Origin: Gammaproteobacteria bacterium
GTDB lineage: Bacteria; Pseudomonadota; Gammaproteobacteria; Pseudomonadales; Halieaceae
Direction: 5' to 3'
NCBI GenBank assembly: GCA_030428835.1
Contig: JAUIEP010000033.1
Coordinates: 1-37,403, forward strand
Length of the DNA stretch: 37,403 nucleotides
Shown here: positions 1-8,094 of the stretch, piece after piece
Layout of the letters: each line of letters opens with the position of its first letter
How positions within the stretch are numbered: the first letter of the stretch is position 1
Position numbers and translations under genes: made by a program
Notes under the pieces: model-generated
Told to the model about the DNA's origin: nothing
Seen by the model: the letters and a program-made list of their open reading frames with translations, nothing else
Databases searched by the model: none

Positions 1-60
1 ATGCTGGAGAGTCGCCACGCCGACACGCTGCTCATACGGGGCAACCTGGACGCCGCGTGA
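1..60 (+). CDS. C-terminal end of an upstream gene (partial)
   Basis: Frame 1 reads 19 residues ending LLIRGNLDAA and stops with TGA at 58-60. The window happens to open on ATG, but the fragment is too short to be a gene on its own and is best read as the tail of a plus-strand gene that begins before the window. No family can be assigned. It converges with the minus-strand gene that ends at 110. Confidence 0.35.
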   Translation: MLESRHADTLLIRGNLDAA

Positions 61-109
61 ACGACACCGGTCGTCCGGCGCAGGTGGTGCGCTCGCCGCG
101 CGTGTGGTG

Positions 110-754
110 TCAGCCCGACCTGAGCCCGAGACCGTCCAGCCGCCAGCGCAGCGTATCGATGCGGTCCTGCCCGAAGAACGGCTCGCCGTTCACGACCATC
201 GTCGGCACGCCCCAGTGTCCTGCGGCTTCCAGGGCATCGTGATTGCTGTCGATCTCGGCGCGGTGGTCACCCTTCGCCGTGGCCGCTTCCATGTCCGCCA
301 GGTCCAGACCCGCGGACGCCGTCGCGGCGGCCAGGTGGCCACCCGCGTCCCAGCCCTCGGTGCCGCCGAAAATCAGGCGGGAGACCTGGGCCGCGAAATC
401 GATGCCCTTGCCGCGACGCTGCGCTTCCACGCCCAGCGTTGACAGGCGGTAGATGTGGGGCTGCTCCTTCGCGACCGTGAAGTCCTCGAGGTTCTGCACG
501 ATCGGGTCGGGATTCGGCCAGGCGAAGGGCAGGCCGAGGAATTCCGCCCGGCGGTGTGAGTCCATGAGGATGTACAGCGGGCGTTTCCTGTCTGTCGCGT
601 CGAATACCGCCGCGGCGTTGCGAATGGCCAGCGGCAGCACCACGCGCAGGTTCACCGCCACGTCGTAGTCCTCGCGCAACCGCAACAGGTCGGGGGTGAC
701 GAGGTAGGAGTAGGGACTGCGGAAGGACCAGAAGACATCGATCTGTGCGGGCAT
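110..754 (-). CDS. DsbA-family / 2-hydroxychromene-2-carboxylate isomerase-like protein
   Basis: This is a 214-residue thioredoxin-fold protein of the HCCA-isomerase/DsbA-like oxidoreductase group (kappa-class GST relatives). The N-terminus carries FWSFRSPYSYL at about residues 8-18, where the CxxC of true DsbA is replaced by a serine-containing SPYS motif, as in 2-hydroxychromene-2-carboxylate isomerases. Near the C-terminus GVPTMVVNGEPFFGQDRI supplies the cis-proline and the conserved F-x-G-Q-D-R-I signature. Length fits the family (about 200). A strong AGGAGG ribosome site lies 7-8 bases before the ATG. The likely role is glutathione-dependent isomerisation or rearrangement of an aromatic or other electrophilic metabolite in the cytoplasm; the substrate cannot be read from the sequence. 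It stands alone, divergent from the next gene. Confidence 0.85.
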   Translation of the reverse strand: MPAQIDVFWSFRSPYSYLVTPDLLRLREDYDVAVNLRVVLPLAIRNAAAVFDATDRKRPLYILMDSHRRAEFLGLPFAWPNPDPIVQNLEDFTVAKEQPHIYRLSTLGVEAQRRGKGIDFAAQVSRLIFGGTEGWDAGGHLAAATASAGLDLADMEAATAKGDHRAEIDSNHDALEAAGHWGVPTMVVNGEPFFGQDRIDTLRWRLDGLGLRSG

Positions 755-997
755 GCGTTACACCTCCTGTCGGGCGCCGGCGTTCGATGTATACAAGGTA
801 GTCGAGTTTGCCCAGCCCTACGAGCGAAGTGGCGCCTGGCGGCCCGCCCCATACCCCTTGATCCATGTCATACAGGCCGCGGCAGTGCGCATGCTTATAT
901 ACAGTGTGATGCGGGACAGGGTGTGAAGTGCACACCGGCCGGTCGGACACTGCAGTAGCAGGCAGGTGCCGGCGCGTTGCCCGCCGGGGGGCTGTCC
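755..997. promoter_or_regulatory. Divergent intergenic region between the HCCA-isomerase-like gene and the TSP3-repeat gene
   Basis: These 243 bases separate two divergent genes, so both promoters should lie here. An AT-rich patch (TGTATACA palindrome at about 788-795) could be part of the minus-strand promoter, and CTTATATACA at 894-903 could be a plus-strand -10 region. No convincing -35 partner was found for either. No hairpin or longer repeat stands out. Confidence 0.35.
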
Positions 998-1951
998 ATG
1001 AAGCATATCCTGTTAGGCACGGTGCTGGTGGCCACGGCCGGCAGCGCTTGCGCCGCGCCGGTGGTCTATACCAGCAGGTCGGCGTTTATCGCGGAGCTGG
1101 CCAACCAGGGCATAGCGTCCGTGTCCGAAAGTTTCGAGAACGATGTCGTGTGGGCCGCCTCGCGCAACTCGATCGTCGCGCCGGGCAGCACACCGTCGGT
1201 GACCAGCAAGGGAATCCTGTGGACATCGAACCACGGCCAGAACAACATCGCCACCGGTGACGTGGGAGGCAGCGCGCCCGCGGGCACCTACGCGATCTAT
1301 TCGCTGCCGCACGGCATGACAACCGATTCCGGCCTGTACTGCGATTCGGCGGAAGACCCGGACATTCCGCTCGAGTGTTTCCAGAACGACGGGCTGCGGG
1401 TCGTTGCGCAGGGCGGCGAGACGCTCTACGCATTCGGCGGGCGCATCGATACCGCCAACAGCGGCAAGGTCACCTTCCTGCTCGACGGCGTGGACATCAA
1501 CGGCAACGACACCGACAACGTCGACAACTGGCAGCGAGAGGGAGATGTCGCGGACAACTGGGCGTTCGTCGGGGTCATCGATACCGACGGCTTTTTGTCG
1601 GCGGAACTGCGGGAGCTGCGGGGCAAGGACTACCAGCAGGTCCTGCTGTTCGCGGACAGCTTCGTTATCGGTATCGGCCACATCGACACGGATGGCGACG
1701 GCGTCCCGGACGACGCGGATTTCTACCCCGACATCAGCCTCGACGGCCGCCTCGACACCGATGGCGACGGCATTCCCAACGACTGCGACGCGGCCTGCCT
1801 GCTGGCGGGTATGAGCGCCGACAGCGATGACGACGGGGACGGCTTCATCGACGAAATCGATAACTGCCCGCTGCTCGCCAACCCGGACCAGTCGGATATC
1901 GATGGCGACGGCGTGGGTGACGTGTGTGACCTGCCGCAGGGTTGCGCCTGA
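998..1951 (+). CDS. Secreted protein with thrombospondin type 3 calcium-binding repeats
   Basis: The start is taken at ATG 998 because it opens directly on a Sec signal peptide ([20 protein letters not shown]) and has a G-rich ribosome site just upstream; an in-frame TTG at 977 would only add seven polar residues. The mature protein is 317 residues in total with an N-terminal domain I do not recognise (about 20-230). The C-terminal 90 residues are acidic repeats of the type [41 protein letters not shown] and [12 protein letters not shown], which are thrombospondin type 3 / OmpA-type calcium-binding repeats. The paired cysteines in these repeats fit disulfides outside the cytoplasm. No PEP-CTERM or LPXTG-like anchor is seen, so it is probably periplasmic, surface-bound or released. 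Its role is unknown. Confidence 0.8.
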   Translation: MKHILLGTVLVATAGSACAAPVVYTSRSAFIAELANQGIASVSESFENDVVWAASRNSIVAPGSTPSVTSKGILWTSNHGQNNIATGDVGGSAPAGTYAIYSLPHGMTTDSGLYCDSAEDPDIPLECFQNDGLRVVAQGGETLYAFGGRIDTANSGKVTFLLDGVDINGNDTDNVDNWQREGDVADNWAFVGVIDTDGFLSAELRELRGKDYQQVLLFADSFVIGIGHIDTDGDGVPDDADFYPDISLDGRLDTDGDGIPNDCDAACLLAGMSADSDDDGDGFIDEIDNCPLLANPDQSDIDGDGVGDVCDLPQGCA

Positions 1952-2038
1952 CCGGGAGTTGGTAGCTCTTCACCTGACGTGCGGCCAGTGATCGGTGAGA
2001 ACTCGATCGGCGCGCCGTTGTGACGCTCAGGCGCCACT

Positions 2039-3001
2039 TCAGGTTCGATGGGTAAGGCGAGAATCCTGGAACGTGATATTACCGGCATCGAGACTGCCGC
2101 CGCATTCATGACAGCCAACTTCGATATTCAGCACCTGCTTGCATAGCCGATGCCTGCGCAGGTAGACCGGGCCTGCACTTGGGGGAAGGTGTTTGTCGGC
2201 CCAGATGCCCAGCATAAGGGGGATTTTCGCAAAGTCCATGGTCTTCTGCGTGGCGATATATTCCCAGCGCGCGGGACTGTCCTGGTAGCGGCTTCGTGCC
2301 AGTAGTCCGTAGTGAACCAGGTGCTTCAAGCGCTCCGCGAGTATTGATGACCCGATGTTTAACTCCGCCATGAGTTCGTCAAAACGTCGTACCCGGAAGA
2401 GTGCGGCGGATACAATCTGGTAACTCCAGCGATCGCCAAAGATATCGGCGAAACGACCGAAATTACTGCCGACCGGCCCATCGCCGGTGCTGACTGTTGA
2501 GCGCCGTGTGCTGGCGGGTACCACTGATTCCATTGATACGTAGCCCGGTCCTTCCTCGAAGTCCACATCCATCCACTGAATCGACTCACCACAGGCCATA
2601 CACGTTGTCTGTGGGAAGGTACTTTGGCCACAATCGGCGTGTACGATGTGAACGCGGTGTCCCTCGTATCGATATAACCACTCGTTCTCCCATTCCCAAA
2701 CAGCCAGCGCCCAGGTAAGGAGATCCTTCCCCGTTGGTGTCAGCAGATACTGCATGTGCCGGGAGCCGGCAAGCGGTGTTTTGACCAGGATGCCATTCGC
2801 CTGGAGCTTTTTCAGGCGCGAACTTAGCACACTGGTTGACATATTGTAGTGAGACTTCCAGTCCTCGAAACGGGAATAGCCATAGAACGCGCCCAGTATG
2901 ATCAGAAAACTCCAGCGATCCCCGGCAACGTCGAGGGCGCGTTGAGCCGAGCTATTGCGAATGTAAGCCCGGTATTCCGTGGTGTCGTAGTAGGTAGCCA
3001 A
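2039..3001 (-). CDS. Tandem HxlR-family transcriptional regulator
   Basis: This 320-residue protein contains two HxlR-type winged helix-turn-helix domains in one chain, about twice the usual HxlR length (100-150). Domain 1 (about 18-112) has ALDVAGDRWSFLIILGAF followed by STSVLSSRLKKLQANGIL; domain 2 (about 182-275) repeats the pattern with FADIFGDRWSYQIVSAAL and GSSILAERLKHLVHYGLL. Each domain is followed by a Cys-rich stretch (HADCGQSTFPQTTCMACGE and VGCHECGG) that could hold zinc. The start codon is TTG at 3001, the most upstream start in the frame, with only a weak ribosome site, so the N-terminus is uncertain. It is the last gene of the minus-strand fdx-ethD-hxlR group and is the obvious candidate regulator of the neighbouring P450 cluster. 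Confidence 0.82.
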   Translation of the reverse strand: MATYYDTTEYRAYIRNSSAQRALDVAGDRWSFLIILGAFYGYSRFEDWKSHYNMSTSVLSSRLKKLQANGILVKTPLAGSRHMQYLLTPTGKDLLTWALAVWEWENEWLYRYEGHRVHIVHADCGQSTFPQTTCMACGESIQWMDVDFEEGPGYVSMESVVPASTRRSTVSTGDGPVGSNFGRFADIFGDRWSYQIVSAALFRVRRFDELMAELNIGSSILAERLKHLVHYGLLARSRYQDSPARWEYIATQKTMDFAKIPLMLGIWADKHLPPSAGPVYLRRHRLCKQVLNIEVGCHECGGSLDAGNITFQDSRLTHRT

Positions 3002-3197
3002 CGGTGGAGTTGCCTTTAATCGGGTTCCGTTGGGTAGTTTACCGCAAATCTCAGGCGAGACCCCGGGAGATGTTATGTGCTGGCTGTCGCTGCCTTGGGA
3101 CTGCCCGTCACGGGCACATCGTGTTAGCTCAAATAAATGCGGCGGCTATGGACCTTATAGTGGGGTGGGCAGTTGATTCGCTGGATGGCCAGGATTG

Positions 3198-3542
3198 CTA
3201 CTCATACGGTTCCACGATAAAGAATCTCGTCATGCTCCGGTCAAATATATTCTCCTCGTCGGTCGCGATTCTCTGTGCGGCCTCTGGAGTCGTGAAGTCC
3301 GCCATTGCGGCTTGATAGGCTATTTTGTCCTCAAACAGGAATTCAGTAACGATATCGAAGTCGAGGGAGCTGACACCCTCGGAAATGATGCTGCTTGCCG
3401 GATCCACATAGTTTCTAGTGTACCCTGCAATGTGGTCAGTGAGCGAACGAATGAGCGGCGCGTGGTTGTTCTCATAGTACTCGATGAGTTGGGACTTGGA
3501 GATATCATCGCGTTTCTTGAGAAGGGCTATGACTTTTATCAT
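3198..3542 (-). CDS. EthD-domain (dimeric alpha/beta barrel) protein
   Basis: A 114-residue protein beginning MIKVIALLKKRDDISKSQ, followed by the EthD-family signature with YYENNHAPLIRSL near residues 22-34. EthD proteins are small dimeric alpha/beta-barrel proteins, first known from the ethyl-tert-butyl-ether P450 system, and are frequent companions of P450 and ligase genes. Some act as lyases, cyclases or isomerases, but no catalytic role can be assigned here. It starts at ATG with an AGGA ribosome site about 9 bases upstream and lies 66 bases downstream of the ferredoxin gene on the same strand, so the two are probably co-transcribed. Confidence 0.82.
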   Translation of the reverse strand: MIKVIALLKKRDDISKSQLIEYYENNHAPLIRSLTDHIAGYTRNYVDPASSIISEGVSSLDFDIVTEFLFEDKIAYQAAMADFTTPEAAQRIATDEENIFDRSMTRFFIVEPYE

Positions 3543-3608
3543 GGCTAATATTCCTGTGTGGCGTCCCGGGTGTTGGGCGAACCTTGTGAACTGGGAGTTC
3601 GGCTGAAA

Positions 3609-3800
3609 CTAATCGCGAATCGCCAGCGCTGCTCTTGGACATGCTTGAACCGCGAGTGAAACATCCTCTTCCAGTGACACGGGAATCTCCACTATCTTGA
3701 TCTTCACCTGATTGTTGGTGTCTACCGCGAAGACCTCGGGGCAGATAAACATGCATTCCAGGTTGCCCTCGCACATTGTGTTGTCTGCAATTACTTTCAT
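3609..3800 (-). CDS. 3Fe-4S-type ferredoxin, probable P450 redox partner
   Basis: A 63-residue single-cluster ferredoxin. ATG 3800 is preferred over an in-frame TTG six bases upstream because GGAAGG sits 9 bases before it. Cluster ligands are C10, C16 and C54 (the last in ACP), while the position that would be the second cysteine of a 4Fe-4S motif is Asn13. This pattern, Cys-x2-(non-Cys)-x2-Cys...Cys-Pro, is typical of the small 3Fe-4S ferredoxins that feed electrons to bacterial P450s. C20 in the following CP pair has no partner cysteine for the disulfide seen in archaeal relatives. It is divergent from the P450 gene, sharing its 245-base promoter region, and so most likely supplies that enzyme. 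Confidence 0.88.
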   Translation of the reverse strand: MKVIADNTMCEGNLECMFICPEVFAVDTNNQVKIKIVEIPVSLEEDVSLAVQACPRAALAIRD

Positions 3801-4045
3801 TAACAAATTCCTTCCGTCGAATTACTCGTCGTCTTACCTGTCAGTCCCGCTGTCGCTGAGAGTCGCGCCGCCACTTGCCGCGCCGTATACGGGCTTGGCT
3901 TTAAGGTTAACACATATACTTCTATATAAGAAGTCATACCTATTTTATGTGGATAAACCATTGTATTTAACAATCTATTATGGTTCTATAACAAAAGTGA
4001 CAAATTACTCGATAAACGTTGCAATTATCTTTCAGGAGCCATCAG
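3801..4045. promoter_or_regulatory. AT-rich divergent promoter region of the ferredoxin and P450 operons
   Basis: This 245-base region separates the minus-strand ferredoxin operon from the plus-strand P450 operon and is strikingly AT-rich from about 3900 to 4030. It contains the palindrome at 3918-3934, an outer pair CACATA (3911-3916) and TATGTG (3946-3951) in inverted orientation, and a smaller inverted pair TTGT/ACAA at 3961-3973. A weak plus-strand promoter could be TTGTAT (3961-3966) with TCTATA (3985-3990), 18 bases apart; this pairing is only suggestive. Confidence 0.5.
3918..3934. promoter_or_regulatory. Candidate operator palindrome ACTTCT-N5-AGAAGT
   Basis: A perfect 6-bp inverted repeat, ACTTCT ATATA AGAAGT, centred in the divergent promoter between the ferredoxin and P450 genes. 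Its size fits a dimeric winged-helix repressor site. The HxlR-type regulator encoded at the end of the divergent operon is the nearest candidate to bind it; that link is an inference. Confidence 0.45.
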
Positions 4046-5350
4046 GTGAACCATCAGTACCGTTCCAGCACAGCTCATTACGTAGAATCAGTTCCCGCGC
4101 CTGCGGCAGAAACGCTGCACGACCCAGAAGAAGTGCTGTCGATTCTTTTTGATCCGATTAGAAGAGGTCCTCTTTACCCTTACTACAATCGGCTACGCGA
4201 ACTCGATCCGGTATACAACACGCGCCATGAAGCGCTGCATGGTGGGCGTCCATGCTGGGTACTGACCTCTTATAGAGCCGGCTACGAAGCGTTCACCCAC
4301 CCGAGCATGACCAGTGATGGCCGTACGGTGATGGCTTACGACTCTGGGGAGGGTGGGAAGCGATTCCTCAATATCATGAAGCGTGTATTGCTATTTCTGG
4401 AGCCCACGGATCATGCGCGGGTACGCAAGATGGTTTCCAAAACGTTCATGCGCAGGAACGTTGAGGAGTTCAGGCCATTTGTTGCCGAGACCATTGATTA
4501 CCTGCTTGACAATATGGAGAGAGAGGGTTGTGCCGATATCGTGAGTGACTATGCCAATCCACTGCCGATTACGATGATCTTCCGGATATTCGGCATGCCG
4601 CTCGAAGATCTGCCACTGATCGAACGCTGGATGAAAGACTTCGCCAGGCGTGGGGAGCTGGGCAAGATTTCACCGGAAGTAGAGCATGGCGGAGAAGAGG
4701 CCGCCAAGGGATTTTCTGACTATTTCCGAAAACAGATCGCCGACAGGCGAGCTCGGCCCCGCGACGATGTGATATCGACCTTTGTTCAAGCCAGGGATGA
4801 CGATGGGAATCATCTTACAGATGATGAGCTCATTGCGATGTGCGTGCTGATTTTCATGGCCGGCCATGAATCCACGTCAAACATGATCGCTTTCAACACG
4901 TTTTCACTCCTGCGTAACCCGGACCAGCTGCGATTGTTGCAGGGTAACCCTGGGATAATCGAAGACGGCATCGATGAATTGATTCGCTACGATGCATCAG
5001 TTCACGTTGCTCAAAGAGTTGGCCTTAAGGATGTGGTCGTCGCGGGAAGGGAGATACCGGCGGGCGAGCCGTGTCTGATCATGCAAGGCGCGGCGAACCA
5101 CGACCCGGAGCAATATGACAGACCAGACAGACTGGACCTGACGCGTGGCAAGGTCCAGCACCTGGTATTCGGCCTGGGTAGCCATAGTTGCTTGGGAAAC
5201 CAGCTGGCAAAGCTAGAGCTTCGCCTCGCGATACCTGCGCTGGTGCAGCGTTTCCCGGGCATTTACCTCACGGTTCCACAGTCGGATGTGCGTTCGTGCA
5301 ATACCGGCCTGCTGCTACGACATCTCAAGGATCTGCCCGTCAGTTGGTAG
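4046..5350 (+). CDS. Cytochrome P450
   Basis: A 434-residue class I-type bacterial P450. The frame opens at TTG 4019, but GTG 4046 is chosen because CAGGAG lies 7 bases upstream. The I-helix oxygen-activation motif is AGHEST (A272-T277), the K-helix ExxR is ELIR (E311-R314), and the haem-binding loop is FGLGSHSCLG with the iron ligand C382. The length and the absence of a membrane anchor fit a soluble enzyme needing an external ferredoxin, which the divergent 3Fe-4S ferredoxin can provide; no ferredoxin reductase is encoded nearby. It is the first gene of a plus-strand set with an LLM flavin enzyme, an acyl-CoA ligase, an SDR and a TonB receptor, which suggests hydroxylation of a hydrophobic carbon source. 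The substrate is not identifiable. Confidence 0.95.
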   Translation: MNHQYRSSTAHYVESVPAPAAETLHDPEEVLSILFDPIRRGPLYPYYNRLRELDPVYNTRHEALHGGRPCWVLTSYRAGYEAFTHPSMTSDGRTVMAYDSGEGGKRFLNIMKRVLLFLEPTDHARVRKMVSKTFMRRNVEEFRPFVAETIDYLLDNMEREGCADIVSDYANPLPITMIFRIFGMPLEDLPLIERWMKDFARRGELGKISPEVEHGGEEAAKGFSDYFRKQIADRRARPRDDVISTFVQARDDDGNHLTDDELIAMCVLIFMAGHESTSNMIAFNTFSLLRNPDQLRLLQGNPGIIEDGIDELIRYDASVHVAQRVGLKDVVVAGREIPAGEPCLIMQGAANHDPEQYDRPDRLDLTRGKVQHLVFGLGSHSCLGNQLAKLELRLAIPALVQRFPGIYLTVPQSDVRSCNTGLLLRHLKDLPVSW

Positions 5351-5409
5351 GTCGCGGAATGGTCTTAAGACAAACCGAACAACAGGTGAATGAGCGATCA
5401 GGGATAGGT

Positions 5410-6432
5410 ATGCGCCGGATTATTGCAAATCTAGATATGCGTACGCCGTTATCTAAGGTGGCGGAGGTTGCGCGCGCTGCGGAGCGAATGGGCTTTGACC
5501 GCCTGAGTATCCCCGATGCTTGCCACGATGGACTTACGGCGGCTGCCATTGCCGCGAACGCGACCAGCACGATCGAGATAGCAAACAGCGCCCTGGTTTG
5601 CTTCCCTAGAAGCCCTATGACCACAGCGGTTGCGGCCTGGGATCTTCAGGAACTGTCGCAGGGACGATACCGGCTGGGGCTGGGCCCGCTGATCGCGCAG
5701 AATATTGTCCAGAAATATAGCACAACCTGGAGCCCACCAGCTCCGCGCATGCGAGAGTATGTAGCGTCAATCCGGGCAATATTTCGTTCATGGCAGCACG
5801 GCGAAGAACTCCAATTTATCGGCGAATACTACCGATTTACTCGCCAGCAGACCTTCTCTGCTCCCGGTCCGATAGCTTACCCCGACCTCAGGTTGCAACT
5901 GGCAGCTGTGGGACCAAATATGATGGGCCTTGCCGGGGAGGTCGCCGACAGCGTGACACTTCATCCCACCAACACAAGTCCACTGTTTATCCGCGAGAAT
6001 GTCTTGCCGGAGCTCGCCGTGGGTGCTGCAAAGTCGGGCCGCGCTATCGACGCGGTCCAGATCGTCGCGAATCCGTTCATCGCGGTGGGCCGCACAAGCG
6101 AGGAACTGAATGCTAGTCGCGAGCACTATCGGCTACTCCTTGCGACGGTGCTGTCGACGCCGAACTACTGGCGCAGCCTTGAGCTGATTGATCGAGAGGA
6201 TGTGGGCCCCAAGCTGCGGGAGCTTTATCGGTGCGGTCAGATCGACATGATGGCCAGACAGATCGACGAGCGGATAATGGAAGCATTTGTGGTGAGTGCA
6301 GCCTGGGAGGATCTTGCGGAGCGATTACGTGACTACTACGACGAGATGGATGTCTCGCTCGGTATAAACGTGGGAGATTGCGCAGAGATCGAGAGATCTA
6401 TGTCGCGACTGATAATGGAACTGGCGGCATGA
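5410..6432 (+). CDS. LLM-class flavin-dependent oxidoreductase (TIGR03617-like)
   Basis: A 340-residue bacterial luciferase-like (LLM) protein. The frame is open from 5188, inside the P450 gene, but ATG 5410 with AGGGA five bases upstream gives the family's normal N-terminus (MRRIIANLDMRTPLSKVAE). Conserved blocks include AAERMGFDRLSIPD, the CFPRSPMTTAVAAWDLQELS stretch at about 74-93, GRYRLGLG, and RMREYVASIRAIFRSW, all typical of the TIGR03617 group often named F420-dependent. Proteobacteria usually lack F420, so FMN is the more likely cofactor; no flavin reductase is visible nearby. Context suggests a monooxygenase or dehydrogenase step after the P450. The gene begins 59 bases after the P450 stop. 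Confidence 0.88.
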   Translation: MRRIIANLDMRTPLSKVAEVARAAERMGFDRLSIPDACHDGLTAAAIAANATSTIEIANSALVCFPRSPMTTAVAAWDLQELSQGRYRLGLGPLIAQNIVQKYSTTWSPPAPRMREYVASIRAIFRSWQHGEELQFIGEYYRFTRQQTFSAPGPIAYPDLRLQLAAVGPNMMGLAGEVADSVTLHPTNTSPLFIRENVLPELAVGAAKSGRAIDAVQIVANPFIAVGRTSEELNASREHYRLLLATVLSTPNYWRSLELIDREDVGPKLRELYRCGQIDMMARQIDERIMEAFVVSAAWEDLAERLRDYYDEMDVSLGINVGDCAEIERSMSRLIMELAA

Positions 6433-6484
6433 TCATGGTGCGGCGGTGCGCTGTACGCGGAATCCTGGGTAGAGGCCATCGGCA

Positions 6485-8092
6485 ATGACAAGCCTGTCAA
6501 TGGTAAGAAAAGATCGGCGTGAATTGCAGGCTCGATGGCGTAGAAAGGGGTACTACGCAGACCAGACGCTGTCAGAAGCGCTCGTTGAGGGGGTTCGACG
6601 TTCACCCGACACACGCAATGTTTTCTATCGCGGTGATGCCGGCCAGTCTTACTCAAATCTAGAGTTGCATGAGCGCGCATTACGACTGGCCGGTGCGCTT
6701 CGTGGTATCAACGTCGCTGCCGGAGATGTAGTAGCCGTGCAGTTGCCAACCTCGGTAGAGGCGAGCCTGATCTACCAGGCAGCGGCACATCTCGGAGCGG
6801 TCACGCTGCCCATAATCAGTATCTATGGCGCCCGAGAAGTGAGCTATATCGTTAGCCAATCGCGTGCGAAGGTGCTTTTTGTACCCGCGTATTGGCGAGG
6901 CCGGAACTACCCCTCCGAGTACCAAGCACTGAGGGGCAATACGGATCTAGAAACGGTCGTGGCTATTGGTGGGCAGGACGTTCCGGACTGTATGTCCTGG
7001 GAGGAGCTGAGCACGATAAAGACTGAGGGTTTCGAGTCAGGTCGCGCCGGAGCGGACGACGTCTGTTGCCTGATCTATACGTCGGGTACAACGTCCGATC
7101 CCAAGGGTGTGCGTCACACACATAACAGCCTGCTCTGGGAATGGCGGCGTCCGATCTTCGCCGACAGCGGGCTTTACCTGAGCAATATGCCGGCGGGCCA
7201 TATCACCGGTTACGGATTCATGTTGCGCCCAGCCTTGCTGGGAGTGCCCCAGATATTCATGGACCAGTGGGACCCGGACCTTGCGGCCCGGCTAATAGAG
7301 GAGCATCGCGTACGCGCGGGTGGAGGCACCCCCCTGTTTCTGATGACGTTACTGGAAGCGGCGGAAGAAAATGGGGCGGATCTAAGTTCGCTGCAGAACT
7401 TTAGCATGGGCGGGCAGGGCATTACGCCGCAACAGGTACGGCTGGCTGACCAAATGGGATTTCGTGGTGCAAGAGTCTACGGCTCGACAGAGCATCCGAC
7501 AGTGACGACGTATGGGCCTAGAGATGGTTTCAATTCACGTGCGCATACGGACGGAAAGCTCGATACCGGTAATGAAGTGCGGATTGTCGATGACAATGAC
7601 GCCGATCTGGGCGTTGGGCAGGAGGGCAACATTCTTACCCGAGGACCAGATATGTTCTGCGGGTATTCAGATGAGCAGCTCGACAAAGAGGCCTTCGTTG
7701 CAGGCGGCTGGTACAGGACCGGGGATGTGGGAAAGCTGGATGGAAAAGGCTGCCTACATATCACCGACCGGAAGAAAGACATCATCATTCGCGGCGGTGA
7801 AAACATTTCATCACTCGAGGTCGAGGCCTGCCTGCTGAGGCATCCATCAATCAGAGATGCTGCCGCCGTGGCCATGCCGGATGCCACTTATGGCGAGAAG
7901 GTTTGCGCATTTGTCGTACCTGAGCCGAACGTCGAGCTGACGCTAAAAGATATCAGATCGCATTTCAAGACGATGGGGGTGGCGGTGCAGAAATCGCCGG
8001 AGCGACTGGAGATCGTCCTGACGCTGCCTAAGAATTCTTCGGGGAAGACGCTGAAGCCCCTGCTGAGAGAAAAGTTGTTACAGGAGCAATAG
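6485..8092 (+). CDS. AMP-forming acyl-CoA ligase (ANL superfamily)
   Basis: A 535-residue adenylate-forming ligase with the full motif set: the P-loop YTSGTTSDPKG at about 198-208, the YGSTEHPT adenine-binding segment, YRTGDVG, the hinge DRKKDIIIRGGEN near 428-440, and the C-terminal catalytic lysine in PKNSSGK near 520. The reaction should be carboxylate + ATP + CoA to acyl-CoA + AMP + PPi in the cytoplasm. Its place after two oxidising enzymes suggests that it activates the acid they produce for beta-oxidation-like breakdown. An AGAGG ribosome site lies about 9 bases before the ATG, and the SDR gene starts 2 bases after its stop. The exact substrate class cannot be read. Confidence 0.93.
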   Translation: MTSLSMVRKDRRELQARWRRKGYYADQTLSEALVEGVRRSPDTRNVFYRGDAGQSYSNLELHERALRLAGALRGINVAAGDVVAVQLPTSVEASLIYQAAAHLGAVTLPIISIYGAREVSYIVSQSRAKVLFVPAYWRGRNYPSEYQALRGNTDLETVVAIGGQDVPDCMSWEELSTIKTEGFESGRAGADDVCCLIYTSGTTSDPKGVRHTHNSLLWEWRRPIFADSGLYLSNMPAGHITGYGFMLRPALLGVPQIFMDQWDPDLAARLIEEHRVRAGGGTPLFLMTLLEAAEENGADLSSLQNFSMGGQGITPQQVRLADQMGFRGARVYGSTEHPTVTTYGPRDGFNSRAHTDGKLDTGNEVRIVDDNDADLGVGQEGNILTRGPDMFCGYSDEQLDKEAFVAGGWYRTGDVGKLDGKGCLHITDRKKDIIIRGGENISSLEVEACLLRHPSIRDAAAVAMPDATYGEKVCAFVVPEPNVELTLKDIRSHFKTMGVAVQKSPERLEIVLTLPKNSSGKTLKPLLREKLLQEQ

Positions 8093-8094
8093 CT

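Noticed and set aside
2008-2019. CGGCGCGCCG palindrome between the TSP3 and HxlR genes
   Set aside because: A short GC palindrome of this kind is expected by chance at this GC content and has no promoter or T-run next to it.
3102-3117. Hairpin TGCCCG-TCA-CGGGCA as a terminator upstream of the HxlR gene
   Set aside because: The stem is only 6 bp and no T-run follows on the minus strand, so there is not enough to call a terminator.
5188-5409. N-terminal extension of the LLM flavoenzyme into the P450 gene
   Set aside because: The first 74 codons overlap the P450 coding sequence out of frame and do not resemble the family; ATG 5410 has a ribosome site and the correct start.
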